Source: Acanthaster planci (lineage: Eukaryota; Echinodermata; Asteroidea; Valvatida; Acanthasteridae). From it: a stretch of DNA of 26,324 bases. Position 1 is the stretch's first letter. The number at the start of each line of letters is the position of its first letter. Shown in pieces: positions 1-12,400 of this stretch. Position numbers and translations under genes: made by a program. Location of the stretch: positions 2,195,513 through 2,221,836 of the forward strand of contig NW_019091364.1 of NCBI RefSeq assembly GCF_001949145.1, in the 5' to 3' direction. The notes below the pieces were generated by a model. The model ran no database searches. It was not told the DNA's origin and saw nothing but the letters and a program-made list of their open reading frames with translations.

Positions 1-364
1 AAAGAAAATTGGCCTTGGCGACCTGTGACCCATTTCCACAGAGTGGATCACGTATCAAAAACAAAGAATTTATTGTGCCCTGTCTCATGCATCTAGAAAA
101 CGGACAAGGAAAAAGTGCCGTTGAGACTGAATTCGAAGAATCTGGTCACGAGTCGCAATTATTTATCGGAGCACAGGGAGGTTTATCCACACTCCATTAT
201 CTTCATCCCGTCTCAACTTTGGGTTCAAGATTGTAAAAAAAAAACCTCCTCTAATTCTAAAGTATTTGCCTTTGGAAATGGATGGTTAAATGAGACTGCT
301 CCGTTAACTTAACAGTAATGTTGTTCCTCCTCCCTCTTTTTAATCTCTGCCACTCCCCCCCCAG
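1..364 (+). other. 3' end of an upstream integrin beta intron
   Basis: The stretch ends in a strong pyrimidine tract and AG at 363-364, directly before the first recognisable beta exon. Translations of 9-236 and 115-312 show no signal peptide and no PSI-type cysteine pattern, so I see no exon here. The missing PSI and leader exons must lie left of the window. Confidence 0.75.
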
Positions 365-443
365 GATGAGCCACTCAGCAATGCTGGAGGCGTTGCTGCT
401 GTACAAGTCAAGCCCCAGGCCGTACATCTGAAACTTCGACCAG
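365..443 (+). CDS. Integrin beta exon A (hybrid domain, first strand)
   Basis: Encodes residues 1-26 plus one base of codon 27, from DEPLSNAGG to KLRPG. This matches the segment linking PSI to the hybrid domain in integrin beta chains. Acceptor AG is at 363-364 after a C-rich tract; donor GTGAGA starts at 444. The reading frame enters at phase 0. Confidence 0.93.
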
Positions 444-3400
444 GTGAGACTTCTGTCTTTTCAGATTCCAAGCCAACTCTATAAAAGACATCTCCTTGGT
501 ACTAACAATCAGCAAATATATCTCGAAAGGAGCTTTTAGCAATCTTGTGCCCACATCCGTCAGCGCCATTCTGGGGTTTGATTGATCGAAAACTGTTTAT
601 TTTAGCTTGGTTTAAAAATTTGGTTTGTTAAAAATGTTGTTGAATATCACAGAAGACATTATTCAGTTTGCACATTTTTCATGTTTAAACTTTGAGGTTA
701 CGCTTTGAAATCGCTTCTGAGAAAAAGTTACATGCTGACTTTTTGCCATATACTTACAAATTTCAAGGATTGCAGCAAAAGATTGTATCTCGTGGTCCCT
801 TAAAAATTTCACCCTCGGTACCTTGTTTCCAGGGTTACCGGTTGACCTCACAATGCAGGTCAGGCAGGCGGAAGATTATCCCGTCGATCTTTACTACGTC
901 ATGGACTTGTCCAAGTCCATGGAAGACGATCTCAACAATCTGAAAGAGCTTGGCAGCGTCCTAGGTAGGTCACGTCAACCCGTGCCACACTAGGAGACAA
1001 AAGCTGACATCCGACGATCGGCTTTGCTGACTAAGATTTTTTGGCCTCCTGACACTCAAGTCCGCTTAAATCTTTCTTGAGCCATAAGCACTGAAGGATC
1101 AGTTTCTTTGAATTTCGTACCACCTTCACGTCCTCACTTTGTTTGGCCATGTCCGGCGCCTCCAAGCCCCGGCTCCGGCTCGTCTTGCCCTCGACACAGC
1201 TATCCAATTCCATCTTGGTCAGCGACCTGCCATCTGGAGGAGGCCCCACGGCTGTCCCCGTCTCACTTGGCTTAAGCAGATTGCCGACGCTGTGCAGCTG
1301 TTTCCAAATGAGTGCTGGTCACTTGCTCTTGACAGGGGTGTCAGGAGGTCACTACGACCCACTTGATGGTCATGTGCAGAATGATGATGATGATGCATGC
1401 TTCAACAAAGTTTATTTAAATACTTCACTTACGTTAGACATCGCAGTAGATGAGCGAGTGGCGGTTAATTTGGTGTCGACTAGAGATTGTTCGGGAGGGT
1501 GGGGTGCTGTAAATCAAAGGTTCTGGGCTTTGATTTTTGTTCTCCTTTTTTTCAAATGCAGCCAGAGAGATGAAAGCCATCACCAGTGACTTCCATCTCG
1601 GTTTTGGTTCCTTTGTGGACAAGACTGTCATGCCGTACGTCAGCACAGTGCCCTCCAAGTAAGTCGCTTGCAGTTAGAAGAGATCTCACAGTCCTGGGTG
1701 CAGGACAGTGAGGTTCGAGGAGAGCCTGTTCTCCACAGGAGAATCTTACAAATCGCTGCATCGCAGAAAAAGCACAATTGAATCATAGAATCTGCGGAAC
1801 CAGTCTTCTCCATTTTGTTTGCGTCCAGACCTGGTCTCAGTCTCCGACGAGCCAATCCCGCATTTTTCCCAAGCACTGCCCCATAGAGAGAAGAGGATTT
1901 ATTGAGGAAACTTTCCAGGGGACGGAAGAAGGCTTTTGGTAGGATTCGAAATGGGATATGATGGAGTTAAATCTTGGGATCGCGAAAGTGTCTGCGAGAT
2001 AAATGATGAGGCCTTCACAAATGTTCACCTTCTTGTCCAGTTTCCCAACTGGCGCATGTGGATAACTGCACCGAGTAGTGTCACTTACAGAAATACTTCC
2101 TTTCAGGTTGATCCATCCGTGCACAGGATGCGAAGCCCCGTACGGTTTCAAGAACGTTCTGCCGTTGAACCGTGACACGGATCTCTTCACTGTAAGTACA
2201 TGTACCCAGTGCTTTTTGACCGTGACTTTTGATCTGTGACTGCAATCTTGTGGTTTTTGGGCATGAAGAAATTTTTGATTTTGATTTTGATCCTTATCAG
2301 TGAAACTAAAGGGTATACATATACTAAGTTTGCTTTTTCCTCTTTAATTGTTTGAGTAGATTTTGTCCACCTCAGTGCCCATATCTGTACTCTCAAAATG
2401 ACTTTCGTAAGTCTCGATGTACTTCTAAATGTCTACTTCAGAATATTGTGAGAGCTCAGAATGCCTCTGGTAACTTGGATGCCCCGGAGGGAGGCTTAGA
2501 TGCTCTGATGCAAGTCACTGTTTGCACAGTAAGTGTTTTCAGATAGGGCTTTCACCGGTACCCGATACCCTACTGAAAATGGCTGATGCTTTTTTTGAAT
2601 TTCTTGTTATATTACCTGAAGCCATGTTTATATCATTTGCATTGAATTTCATGGGCCAGTTCCACATGTGGTAAATTTTGTTGTCAGTGCTACAGATGTT
2701 ATTTGGTGCCAATATTTGTTTAAGATGTCATTTTGAACCTTTCAGAAGTGTGCAGAAAGAGTGCTTGGAAAAACTGTATTAGTGGTCACTAAACTCACAA
2801 GAAAGTTGGTTTTACTACAATGAGCCATTTGGCTGTTCAAAAAGTCGAGGTCATTTCGAGAGCAAATCATCCGTTTGATTTGGTGTATGGCAGCACTTCT
2901 AGAGCATACATGTACATGTACCACACACATGCACATAGCTGTTTTGGGGTGACGTCGGCTGTGATCCGCTTCAGGCATGTGCCGTCGGAATATTAAACTG
3001 GCTCACTGTCTTGATGAGCTGGCATTGTCAAGGACAAGGGGGGCACATTTATTGAATTTCCTCTGTCTTTTGTAGAGTGAGATCGGATGGAGGGATCAGG
3101 CCCGCCATCTTGTCATCTTCACCACGGACGCGCCGTTCCACTACGCCGGAGACGGCAAGGTATCGCCATTATTCCCCAAACCACAACTCTGACTCTGGCT
3201 CAATTTGCAGCTCGTTTTCTATGCTTCGGAAATGTTGACTTGTCCAACTTGAAGACAATTCTCATTGGCTGATAGTGGTGCACTTTTGAAAATGACCGTT
3301 TGATCTCGAGACGAAGCCAAACCTGGATCAGAAGCCGAGTATGGCAAATGACCTTGGGTGCTTTAAACCTACATGCGTATTTAGCCCGTGTGTTATGTTA

Positions 3401-6400
3401 CATACTTCTGTACGCACAGGAAGCAGTGAATGTTGCTACGACCTGTCTCTTGCAGACGCTGTCCTTTGGTTGACTTAAATAGGACTTCATTGGGTTCATT
3501 AATGTAGGTTGATGTATGCAGTATGCAGTTTGCATTTGTTTCAATTTGATACTCTCTAAATATCATGGGCGCACAGTTTTTGGAAAATGGAAGGAAAATT
3601 GATCAGCTATCCCAGTATTTCAGTTTGGTCATTCCAACTTGGTTTTGTGTCAAATTCTATTAACAAGTAATGTACACCAAACATGAATTACCCACCATGC
3701 TGTGATCCATGGGTTTTTATACTACCTCAGGGGAAATGATATCATTGGCTTCACGTGAGGTGCCATTTTTCCCCTTGGGTGTAAAAAAGCCATGGACCAT
3801 GGCATGGTGGACGACAGTGAAGCGACATTTAGTGATCTGGTGGATCTCTGACACTGTCAGCATGATGTTGATGTACATGGTTTGTACATGTAACTTCTGG
3901 TTTTCTGTGCCGCCAATAGAAGTAAAATGCCACTATTTTTGATCGACAGCTCGGTGGAATTGTAACGCCCAATGACGGCAACTGTTACCTGAGCACCAGT
4001 GGCGAATACACAAAGTCAACAATCTTGGTAAGCATATCATTGAAGATGTATTACCATCAAAGAAGACATGTATAGGCTTGTCATTAGGTTGTGTTATTAC
4101 CCCTGCTCGTCAGGCCCGTAAGTCGTTCCGGAAATCTTCTCCAGCGAAGCTGAGGGGCGTGGGCAGCCTTGCAAAGCTTAGATGGCCCGAGTTTCCTTCC
4201 CCAGTTCATTTGGGAAACTCGCTCCTTGCTTAGAGCAGTTATTGATGGCTGTTGCTGCAACACTGTAGGTGCTGCACTGTAGGTGCTACACTGTAGGTGC
4301 TACTGAATTTCAGGGGCCAACAAGCCAAGGCCAGATCAAGAGGCACAACTGCCGATCCTCAACTGTACCATATTATTGCGGCAGTGCTTTCCCACAGAGA
4401 AAATTCAGCTACTGACAGGCCACTGCAGCTGCGCTCATCAGTGGCCATCAAATATCAAACTACAGACTGGTCCAGGCTTCACCTGTTTCCACTGTAATTG
4501 CCAAACCAAAACTGTGACGCGCTTCTCCACAAACACCCCAATCATCCCATCAGATTCAAGTGATGCTCTGTTTCTTGTTTCCTTTGCTGGTTTACAGGAC
4601 TACCCTTCCATCGGGCAGTTGAACGCCAAGATGCAGAAGAACAGCGTCATCCCGATTTTTGCCGTCACGGACAGCAAGATCGGTATATACAGGGTAAGTC
4701 CTATCAGTTTAGGGAAGCAATTGGGATATTTTGCTAGAGGTTCGATGTGAACAGTAAACTACGGGTAGTTGTAACGCTTTGCCTATCTTTATTTTCTTTC
4801 AACTTGTATTCTTAATGTGAAGCATCACTGACAATTTAGTTTGAAGTGACGCTGTAGAAATTATTATTGTTAAGTGATTGGTTCTGTAGTCAGCTCAACT
4901 CCAAAGTTGAGCCAGACGTCAGTGAATTGAAATAAAACATGGAGGACCCTTGAATTCTCTATGACTCTACGGTCATTAATTGGTCCTAATCAAGACTAGA
5001 ATTGAAGCTTTGATAAAGTGGGACTTGATTTGTAAGTTACGCTCCTTTAAATTTATGGCTGAGTTCGATGTTTGTCAATTTTGCCTGGTACCCAGATTCT
5101 TTTTTAGTGTTGAAACATCTTTTCTATTTTTAGAATCTGACTCAGTACATCGAAGCGGCCACAGCAGGAATCCTTGCGGCCGATTCAGGCAATGTGGTGG
5201 AGCTTGTCAAGGATAACTACAAGGTAAGTGCTCTGACTGCTATACCACACGCTTTTCCCCAGAATGACCGTTTTTATAAACTCCCGATTCGCGCATGTGC
5301 CATCCACCCAGTCGCTCTGGAAGAGGGCGCGAATTGAACAAGAAGGCTTGATCACGTTAACGGAGGAGTTTGTTTCCTTTCAAATTCCTGCACAGGACAG
5401 ACACTGAGAAATTGTTGTTTGAGAATAGCTGTTTAAAAATTTTCATTTTTTGGATTTCATTTTTTGATTTCATGTGAGTTTAACATGCAACCAGGTGGAC
5501 CCAGCACTGGACAATTTTACTAACTACCGTAATCATGCTCATGTAAGGTTTGTCATTGCTCAATATTAGGGCTTAATAAGAAATGCACAGTTTTGCATAT
5601 TCGGGAAGTGAAGAACTTAATTGGCTGTGAGAAAACTTAGAGTTTTTACTCCCTCGTTGTGACGAAGACAACACAAAAACTTTTTTCGAAATGGCTGGTA
5701 GAGCTAATTTGAAGACTGCTTTATGACTGCTCTAAGATTTGAGATGTATTTTTTTTTTCAATTTAAAAAAAAATTTTTTTTTGCCAAGATGTTTTTTTTT
5801 TGGTTCTAAGATTGCAGGAAAACAGCCGGTGTCAAAGTCCAGTATGTGGGTGATTTAAAACCTTGTTCAGCCAATCAACTTCTCTTAAAATCGATTGCAA
5901 GTCATACCCTGCTGCCATGCCACAAAATTTACGGTGTAAGGCTCAAGAATGAAACAAAATTGCACCAGTCTCAGTGGAATCAGCCGTCAGATGTTGAAAT
6001 GATTTTTTTTTTCCCTTCCCTGGATTGGTATCGTCAGAAAATCACCTCCAAAGTGGAGGTGGTAGACAACGCCCCCACCAACATCACGGTGGCCTACACG
6101 GCCCACTGCCTGAATGGCCAGGTGACGCCTGGGTCCAGGGAATGCAGCGACCTGAAGCTGGGCAACACGGTCAACTTCACGCTGTCCATCACGGCCACCA
6201 CTTGCCCCGAGGAGCGCGTGAAAACGTAAGGAGTGCGTGGAGCGCGGAACCTGTCCGCTCTTGTACCGCATCCTGGTGTATAGTGCTTCCGCACTGATGG
6301 ATCCAATGCTTATCAATTGACTGTCATCTTTTATAACGGTGAAATGGTAGCTACGGAACAGAATCGTAAAATTCAGTATTTTAAACTTTTTAGTATTAAA

Positions 6401-9400
6401 TGTTTTACATACTTACTGTCTGAATCCCTAGCACTGTGTTGTACACCGCCTGCTGGTGCTGCAGTCTCGGTCAAAAGTGATTTCTTTCGTAAATGAAAAG
6501 ATTGGTTCTGTGGTCCGACGTCATTTGCATGCATGTAATTGAAATGCAGGTTCAATGTCCGACCAATCGGCTTCAGTGAGGAACTCACTGTGACAGTGGA
6601 AGTGGTCTGTGATTGCGATTGTGAAGCCCAAAAGGTAAGAAGAGTAGTCTTGGCATCCTACTGAGCCCAAATCCACAAAAGTTGACCAGACAACTTCAAA
6701 ATCCTCTGAAGTAACTCATAATCCATCCAAACACTCCCAACATTCAGTGTACTACCTAAGTGTCCCCGCCAAGATTCCCCCAAAACTACCAGACTGCCCT
6801 AAAATCTGCCAAACAAGCCCATCTCCCATATCCACCAAACCACCCTGGAATCTACCCGGCTAACCCAAGAATCCACCAAACTATCCTAACATCCGCTGGA
6901 TTATCCTCGGACTACCCCAAAAATCTGCTGAACTAGCCCAGAATCCACAATACCACCCCAGAATCCACCAACTATCCCGTAAATCCACCAGGCTACCCAA
7001 AAATCCACCTGACTCCCCAGAATCCAGCATATTATCCTGGAATCCACCAAACAACTCCAGAAGCCAACAGAGGCCCCCAAAATCCACCAAACTGTAACCG
7101 TATCCCAAACTACGCCACAGTCCAACACCAGGGGGCCTGTTTCACAATGTTAATTTTAGGAGTAAACCTCAATTGTTGCCAAACTTTTCATTGAAATTTG
7201 TAACATTTCATTGTATCCTCTGGCTGCCAAATTGTTCTGGCCCTGCCTGGGTTGTAAAATGTATTGGCCACTTCTTGCTAGTAAATGATACTGGCCACTT
7301 CTGGCTTCTACATTGTTCCTTGTATAAAAATTGTAGTGGCCACCCCAGGTTGTTAAGTTGCACCAGCCACTTTGGCAGATGAATGATTTTGTTAAAGGAT
7401 TTCTTGCCAATAAGATTGGATGGTCCACTTCCAGAAGACAATTGCACTGGCCTCTCCTGGCTTCCAAATGGTACCGGCCACTTTGGCTGCTAATTGATAC
7501 TGGCCTCAGGGGATCACTAAAAACGGACTGTTATATTGGATTACATTGGCCACCTCTGGCTTCCACAGCAACTGTCCACTTCTGGTTGATAGTTGTACTG
7601 GCCACTTCTGGCTTCTAAAGTGGACAGGCCACTTCTGGCTTCTAAAGTGGACAGGCCACTTCTGGCTTCTAAAATGGACAGGCCACTTCTGGCTTCTAAA
7701 ATGGACAGGCCACTTCTGGCTTCTAAAATGGACAGGCTACTTCTGGCTTCTAAAGTGGACAGGCCACTGCTGGCTTCTAAAGTGGACAGGCCACTTCTGG
7801 CTTCTAAAATGGACAGGCCACTTCTGGACTGTGAACTGTGCTGACCACACTCTCCATCTGCTGTATCTGATAACCGTCACTGGTGCTGTTTGCAGGTCAT
7901 TAACAGTGACAAGTGCAGCATGGGCAATGGCACACTGGAGTGCGGTACGTGCAAGTGCAACCCGGGCCGCTACGGCCAGGATTGCGAGTGCAGCAGCGAC
8001 GATGCCGACCTCGGCGATAACGACTCCTCATGTCGAGCGTAAGTTGCTCCAAAGTGCCAAATTCCCGGCTGCGGCTAGACCCATTTCCCATAGACATAAT
8101 GTCAGTAGCAGCCACAACCACAATGTTGGGACACCACGCTTATCAGCCATCAAAATGTGGCTGCTTCCAAACCACTCGGCTAGCACTTGTAATCACACAC
8201 AAGTCTATGGGTAGTGACTGCAGCCACTGTCATAGCCGCTACCATCCAGCCAGTACCATCTATGGTAGTGGCTGCTTCCACTTCTCATTGAGTTGTATGT
8301 AATTTTCAAGCCACAGCCGAGTAATTGTGACACAGCCTATCAGCACAAACTTTGACTATCACAGTACATGTACTGCCATAGCCATGGGAGGTTAATTGAA
8401 GACCGTTTTGTGTTTGTGGAAAAACTTGTTCACAGGCAAAAACGATATCAATGAAATAAACAGCAACAACCTTTTTTTGATTTTGTCAGCTGTGATAAGA
8501 ACTGCAGACAGTTTGTTTGAAAGCAAAACCGGGATTATCTTCATTTGAATTTCTGAATCTTGACCCTCTTGGGCCTGTGAAAAACGTTGATTTTTTAGAG
8601 AGTCCATGTCTGTTAAACCACTTGCCACCGGGGTTTCCGGTACCGGACACGTATGCTTTATCTCATTTATTCGTCCTGTCTGAAATGTCAGAAAGCCGTG
8701 CAGTTTAATTTCCCTGTGTATAGTGTCATTTTCAACAGGGACTCAAGAATTCATCAATTTGTATTTGAACAAAGAGTGTTTTTCTAATGACATTTTCACA
8801 TTGGTCAAAGTTATTTTTTCTCTGGTGAATCAACCCTCTAATATCCGTCAGGATGTCAGAAAAAGGACTTGTTTATGATCAAACTGGGGAACAGAAATGG
8901 ACATGAATAAACGCACAGTTGACAGGGAGTGTTGTTCTCATTAGAATCTGGTGCTTTTGAGATTGTCTTTTCCCTGGAGAATCGAATCCTTTTCCTTTGC
9001 GGATGACAGTAAAAGGTTGTTATGTTTATGGTCAACCTCAAAACGGGAACTGGGAACAGTTTTTACACGAGGAGTGTTTTTTCATTAACCTAATGTTGCC
9101 AAGACCCTCTCTTTTCCCTCGTGATTCAACCCCCTTTCTTGTGCCGATGACAGAAAAAGTCCAACCTCAGAAAGCGAATCCGACACCGTCGAGATTTGTC
9201 TTTCCCCTCTGTGAATCAGCCCCCGTTTCTCTCTCTCTCTGGGAAAAGGCCAGTATATATAACTTGCATGACTGTGCTTACTATGTTTATCAGTTGAATA
9301 AGTCAATGACTTGGTGTTTTTTATTTATAAATTTGCAGGGGTAATTCCTCCATTGTTTGTTCAGGGCGCGGATCCTGTGTCTGTGGACTGTGCGTTTGCT

Positions 9401-12400
9401 TCCAAAGACCGGTAAAAAAAAAACACACTTGAACGAACTAGGCAAAGTTATTGACGAAACAATTGAGTGTTGAGAGGAGAAAAAAGGGGGAAATCAAAAA
9501 GGGCAAGAGTTTCCTGTCTCAAAGCGAAAGTGTCGTATTTTTTGGTGGATGAGCGAAGTTTTCTAAGAAAACCTATGATGCCAAGAGGATGTGTGGTTAG
9601 TGAAACGTGACCCGCTCCGGCCATGAGGACCAGGATGTGTTGGGTAAATAAACCAACGGTTTGCTTTTCAGGGAAAAATTGTAGTGCTAGGATGCGCACA
9701 TAGTGAAAACGGGGATGGGGATGTTTTTGCTCCGGAACGGGCAAGTGGGTCAAAAGGAAGGGAAACGGGGGCAGGAAGAGTGGGTGGATGGAGAAGACAG
9801 ATGCGGATGGATTGCACAAACGATGATCTGGCAGTTGTATTATTTTATAATGAGCATTCATTTTACAAAGTTTGATGGCACAATATGCCAAAGGGAAAGA
9901 GTTCAGATAGGTTGCGGAATGTGAAACGGTGCAAACTACGACCCAGAAGGCATCGGGCCCCGTAAATATTCCCACAACACAGGCATGAAACGGTTCCTCG
10001 GATCAGCTGATTTCCTCATTTTTTTGGGAAAGTCCAAGTTGCGTACCTGACAACAGTATCGGCCCGGGGGGGGGGGGAATACACAGCTGGATACTGCCAT
10101 GTTTGGTGAAAATGGCCAGTCATTATAAAACACAACCATCCCTTCCCTCTGAGGTACCTCTGGTGGAAAGACGCAGACAGTGGTATTAAAACGCGACTTG
10201 CCCAAGGAGGACACACATAGTTCAGCTGCTGGATTCGAACCACACCCCTCCTTTGTTTTTGGTTCACCCTCCTTTGTCCTTCAAAGTAATCGGCTGTGGG
10301 ATTATTTTGCAAGAGTGATGAAAGGTAGCCCTTGATACGATGCTCGATGCCTGTCCAAAAGTACAGGACAAAAAGCGTGCTGTCAATTTCTTGCATGTTG
10401 TAGGATTTTGAAGGATTCCGGAAGGCTCCTGGCAGAGGTACCTCCCATTTGGGGCTAAAAATTTTAGTCGGATGTCTCTGAGCCTGGCATCGTTTTTTTT
10501 TTTTTTTTTTTTTTTGCCTGACCGTGTGCAAATTTGGCATTGTTTGGCTGCAAGATGGAAGGAATTGACCTTTGCCTCTCCACGTTAACATTCAGAACCC
10601 GTCGGAGCAGGTGTCCGGCAAGCACTGTGAGTGTGACAACTTCTCGTGCGACAGGTACAAAGGCGAGCTCTGTGGAGGTAGGTGTAGAAGCGACAGATGG
10701 TCCCCACTGCTAGAGTATTGCATAAACTGGAAAAGCCTGCACGGGGGACCAGTGTTCAAGTCAAGTCGGGATCGCAGTTTTGGTTCTCTCTTTAAGGGCG
10801 GGGCATACTGGAAGGGGGGGGTACCCAGTGCACTGCAAGGAATGTGTCAGTTTTTCCTCTTGAAGCGTTTGAGTCGCGCATGAGACAGCCCCCCCGTAAA
10901 CTGTTCAAGCCAAATGTTTACTTGTTATCGAGAAGAAAACTTAAAGCACCTTGCTTAGAGACACACACAGGCCCCCATTTTCCTTCAACAGAATTTAAGC
11001 CAATTATGCTTCAGTTGAATAGAATCACGCTTGGGCTGCAAAAAACAGCTTCACGTTGGCATTTTTCGCTCCACTTTTTCGTCAGGCCCGGATCGCGGGG
11101 TGTGCGTCTGCGACGACAAGACCAAGCGTAGCAAGTGCAATTGCAGGCCGGGTTACAAAGGGGATGCATGCGAGTGCTCCACCAGGACCGACACCTGTAC
11201 TGCCTCCAATGGGGTAAGCAGTGCAGTGGCATAGCCAAGTTATTTCTCAGTAGTTGTCAAGTAGCAAGTCATTTTCCACAAGTTGAATCGGGGTCACAAG
11301 CCATTTTTTGGCCACAAAGGAAGTCAAGCCACGAGTCCTTTTTTTCAACAAGTCTGGTCCCAAGTCCTTTTTATAGGGGTGAGATTTCTCCCTTTTTCAG
11401 ATGATTTCAGCTTTTTTTGTTTTGGATTTTAGCTTTTTTTTTCCTCACTGGCTGTGTACAAAAGGATAGGAGATTTTCACAGTTCAGCTTCTTTATGCCT
11501 TTTTTTCGGCTGTTTTCAGCTATTTTTATTATTGGTCAATCTCATCCCTGTTTTTTTCAAGGCTAAGTGACTTTATTTTTATGCACTGATGTCTCATTGA
11601 TGATATAACATACATTTACAGTGGTTAGGAAACCAAGTTGAACTTGTCTCCTCAATAATTTTTCCATCGTAACATGCTCGTATTTCTCGTGAGAAAACAT
11701 CAAAGATAACGAAAATGGCCAATTTTTGGTGTTTTCCTTGCTCTTGAAAAGCGAGAGATACCAGTGTTTTGCTTTTCCAGCACAGTATTTCTACGAAACT
11801 CTGCAATGTCAGTCAGTCAAATTTGTTCAAGTCAGGTTGCAAGTGAAACAGAAAATTGTAAGGTATAGCTTGGACCCGTGTGCAGTGGCACCTACAGATT
11901 TTCCTCGGCATGGGACTTGCACAGTGCTTCATTTGGCAGGCGCAATCGGACAAAAATGTGTTGGATTTTAAATAACTGTCGACACATTTCTCTCACTGGT
12001 TCACTTCTCAGACGCTCCTGATACTTATATTTGTATTGTATGCAAATGAGCATGTGTGCCTCTTTTCCTCTTTTCCTACTCCCTTAACAATCCTTTTAGC
12101 AGGCCACGGTGACCACAATTTGGGTGGGAAAACTTCCTCTTTTGAAACTTCAGACTTGGCTCGCGACCGTCTTGATATTTTGACTCTTTTTTTGAATAAA
12201 TAACTTCCTGCTCTCTTTCCGACTAGCTCATTTGCAATGGTGTTGGCACTTGCAACTGTGGCAAATGCGAGTGCAACGTCTCCACGGCTTACAGGGGCGA
12301 GCGATGCGAGGAGTGTCCGGTGAGTCCAGGGTGAAAGGCCAGTAATGGGTCAAGGGTCAACAAATAACTTAGGGCCACATTATGAAAGGTAGTTTTTACC

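Larger units (their letters stand above)
9412..10595 (+). other. Integrin beta intron 13
   Basis: An 1184-bp GT-AG intron. It holds a SINE-like element on the minus strand (10080-10260), a G12 run at 10066-10077 and a T23 run at 10493-10515. Long minus-strand open frames at 9448-9975 and 10016-10591 show no protein family and run through these repeats. Confidence 0.8.

Noticed and set aside
9-312. A possible PSI-domain exon at the left edge
   Set aside because: No PSI cysteine pattern and no suitable splice sites; best read as intron.
1143-1589. 148-codon + strand open frame
   Set aside because: It overlaps the retrotransposon tail in another frame and enters exon C out of frame.
5765-5782. 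A9T9 palindrome as a functional site
   Set aside because: It lies in a region of several A/T homopolymers; a chance palindrome is likely.
7600-7833. CRISPR-like array
   Set aside because: Units are contiguous with no unique spacers, in a spliced animal gene; it is a minisatellite.
7546-8214. 222-codon + strand open frame made of a nine-residue repeat
   Set aside because: Created by the 27-bp minisatellite, whose period is a multiple of three; it then runs through exon L in the wrong frame.
10231-10241. A tRNA gene suggested by the B box
   Set aside because: No A box at the right distance and no cloverleaf; a SINE remnant fits better.
9448-10591. Minus-strand open frames of 175 and 191 codons
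   Set aside because: They lie in intron 13, cross poly-T, poly-G and a SINE-like repeat, and resemble no protein family.
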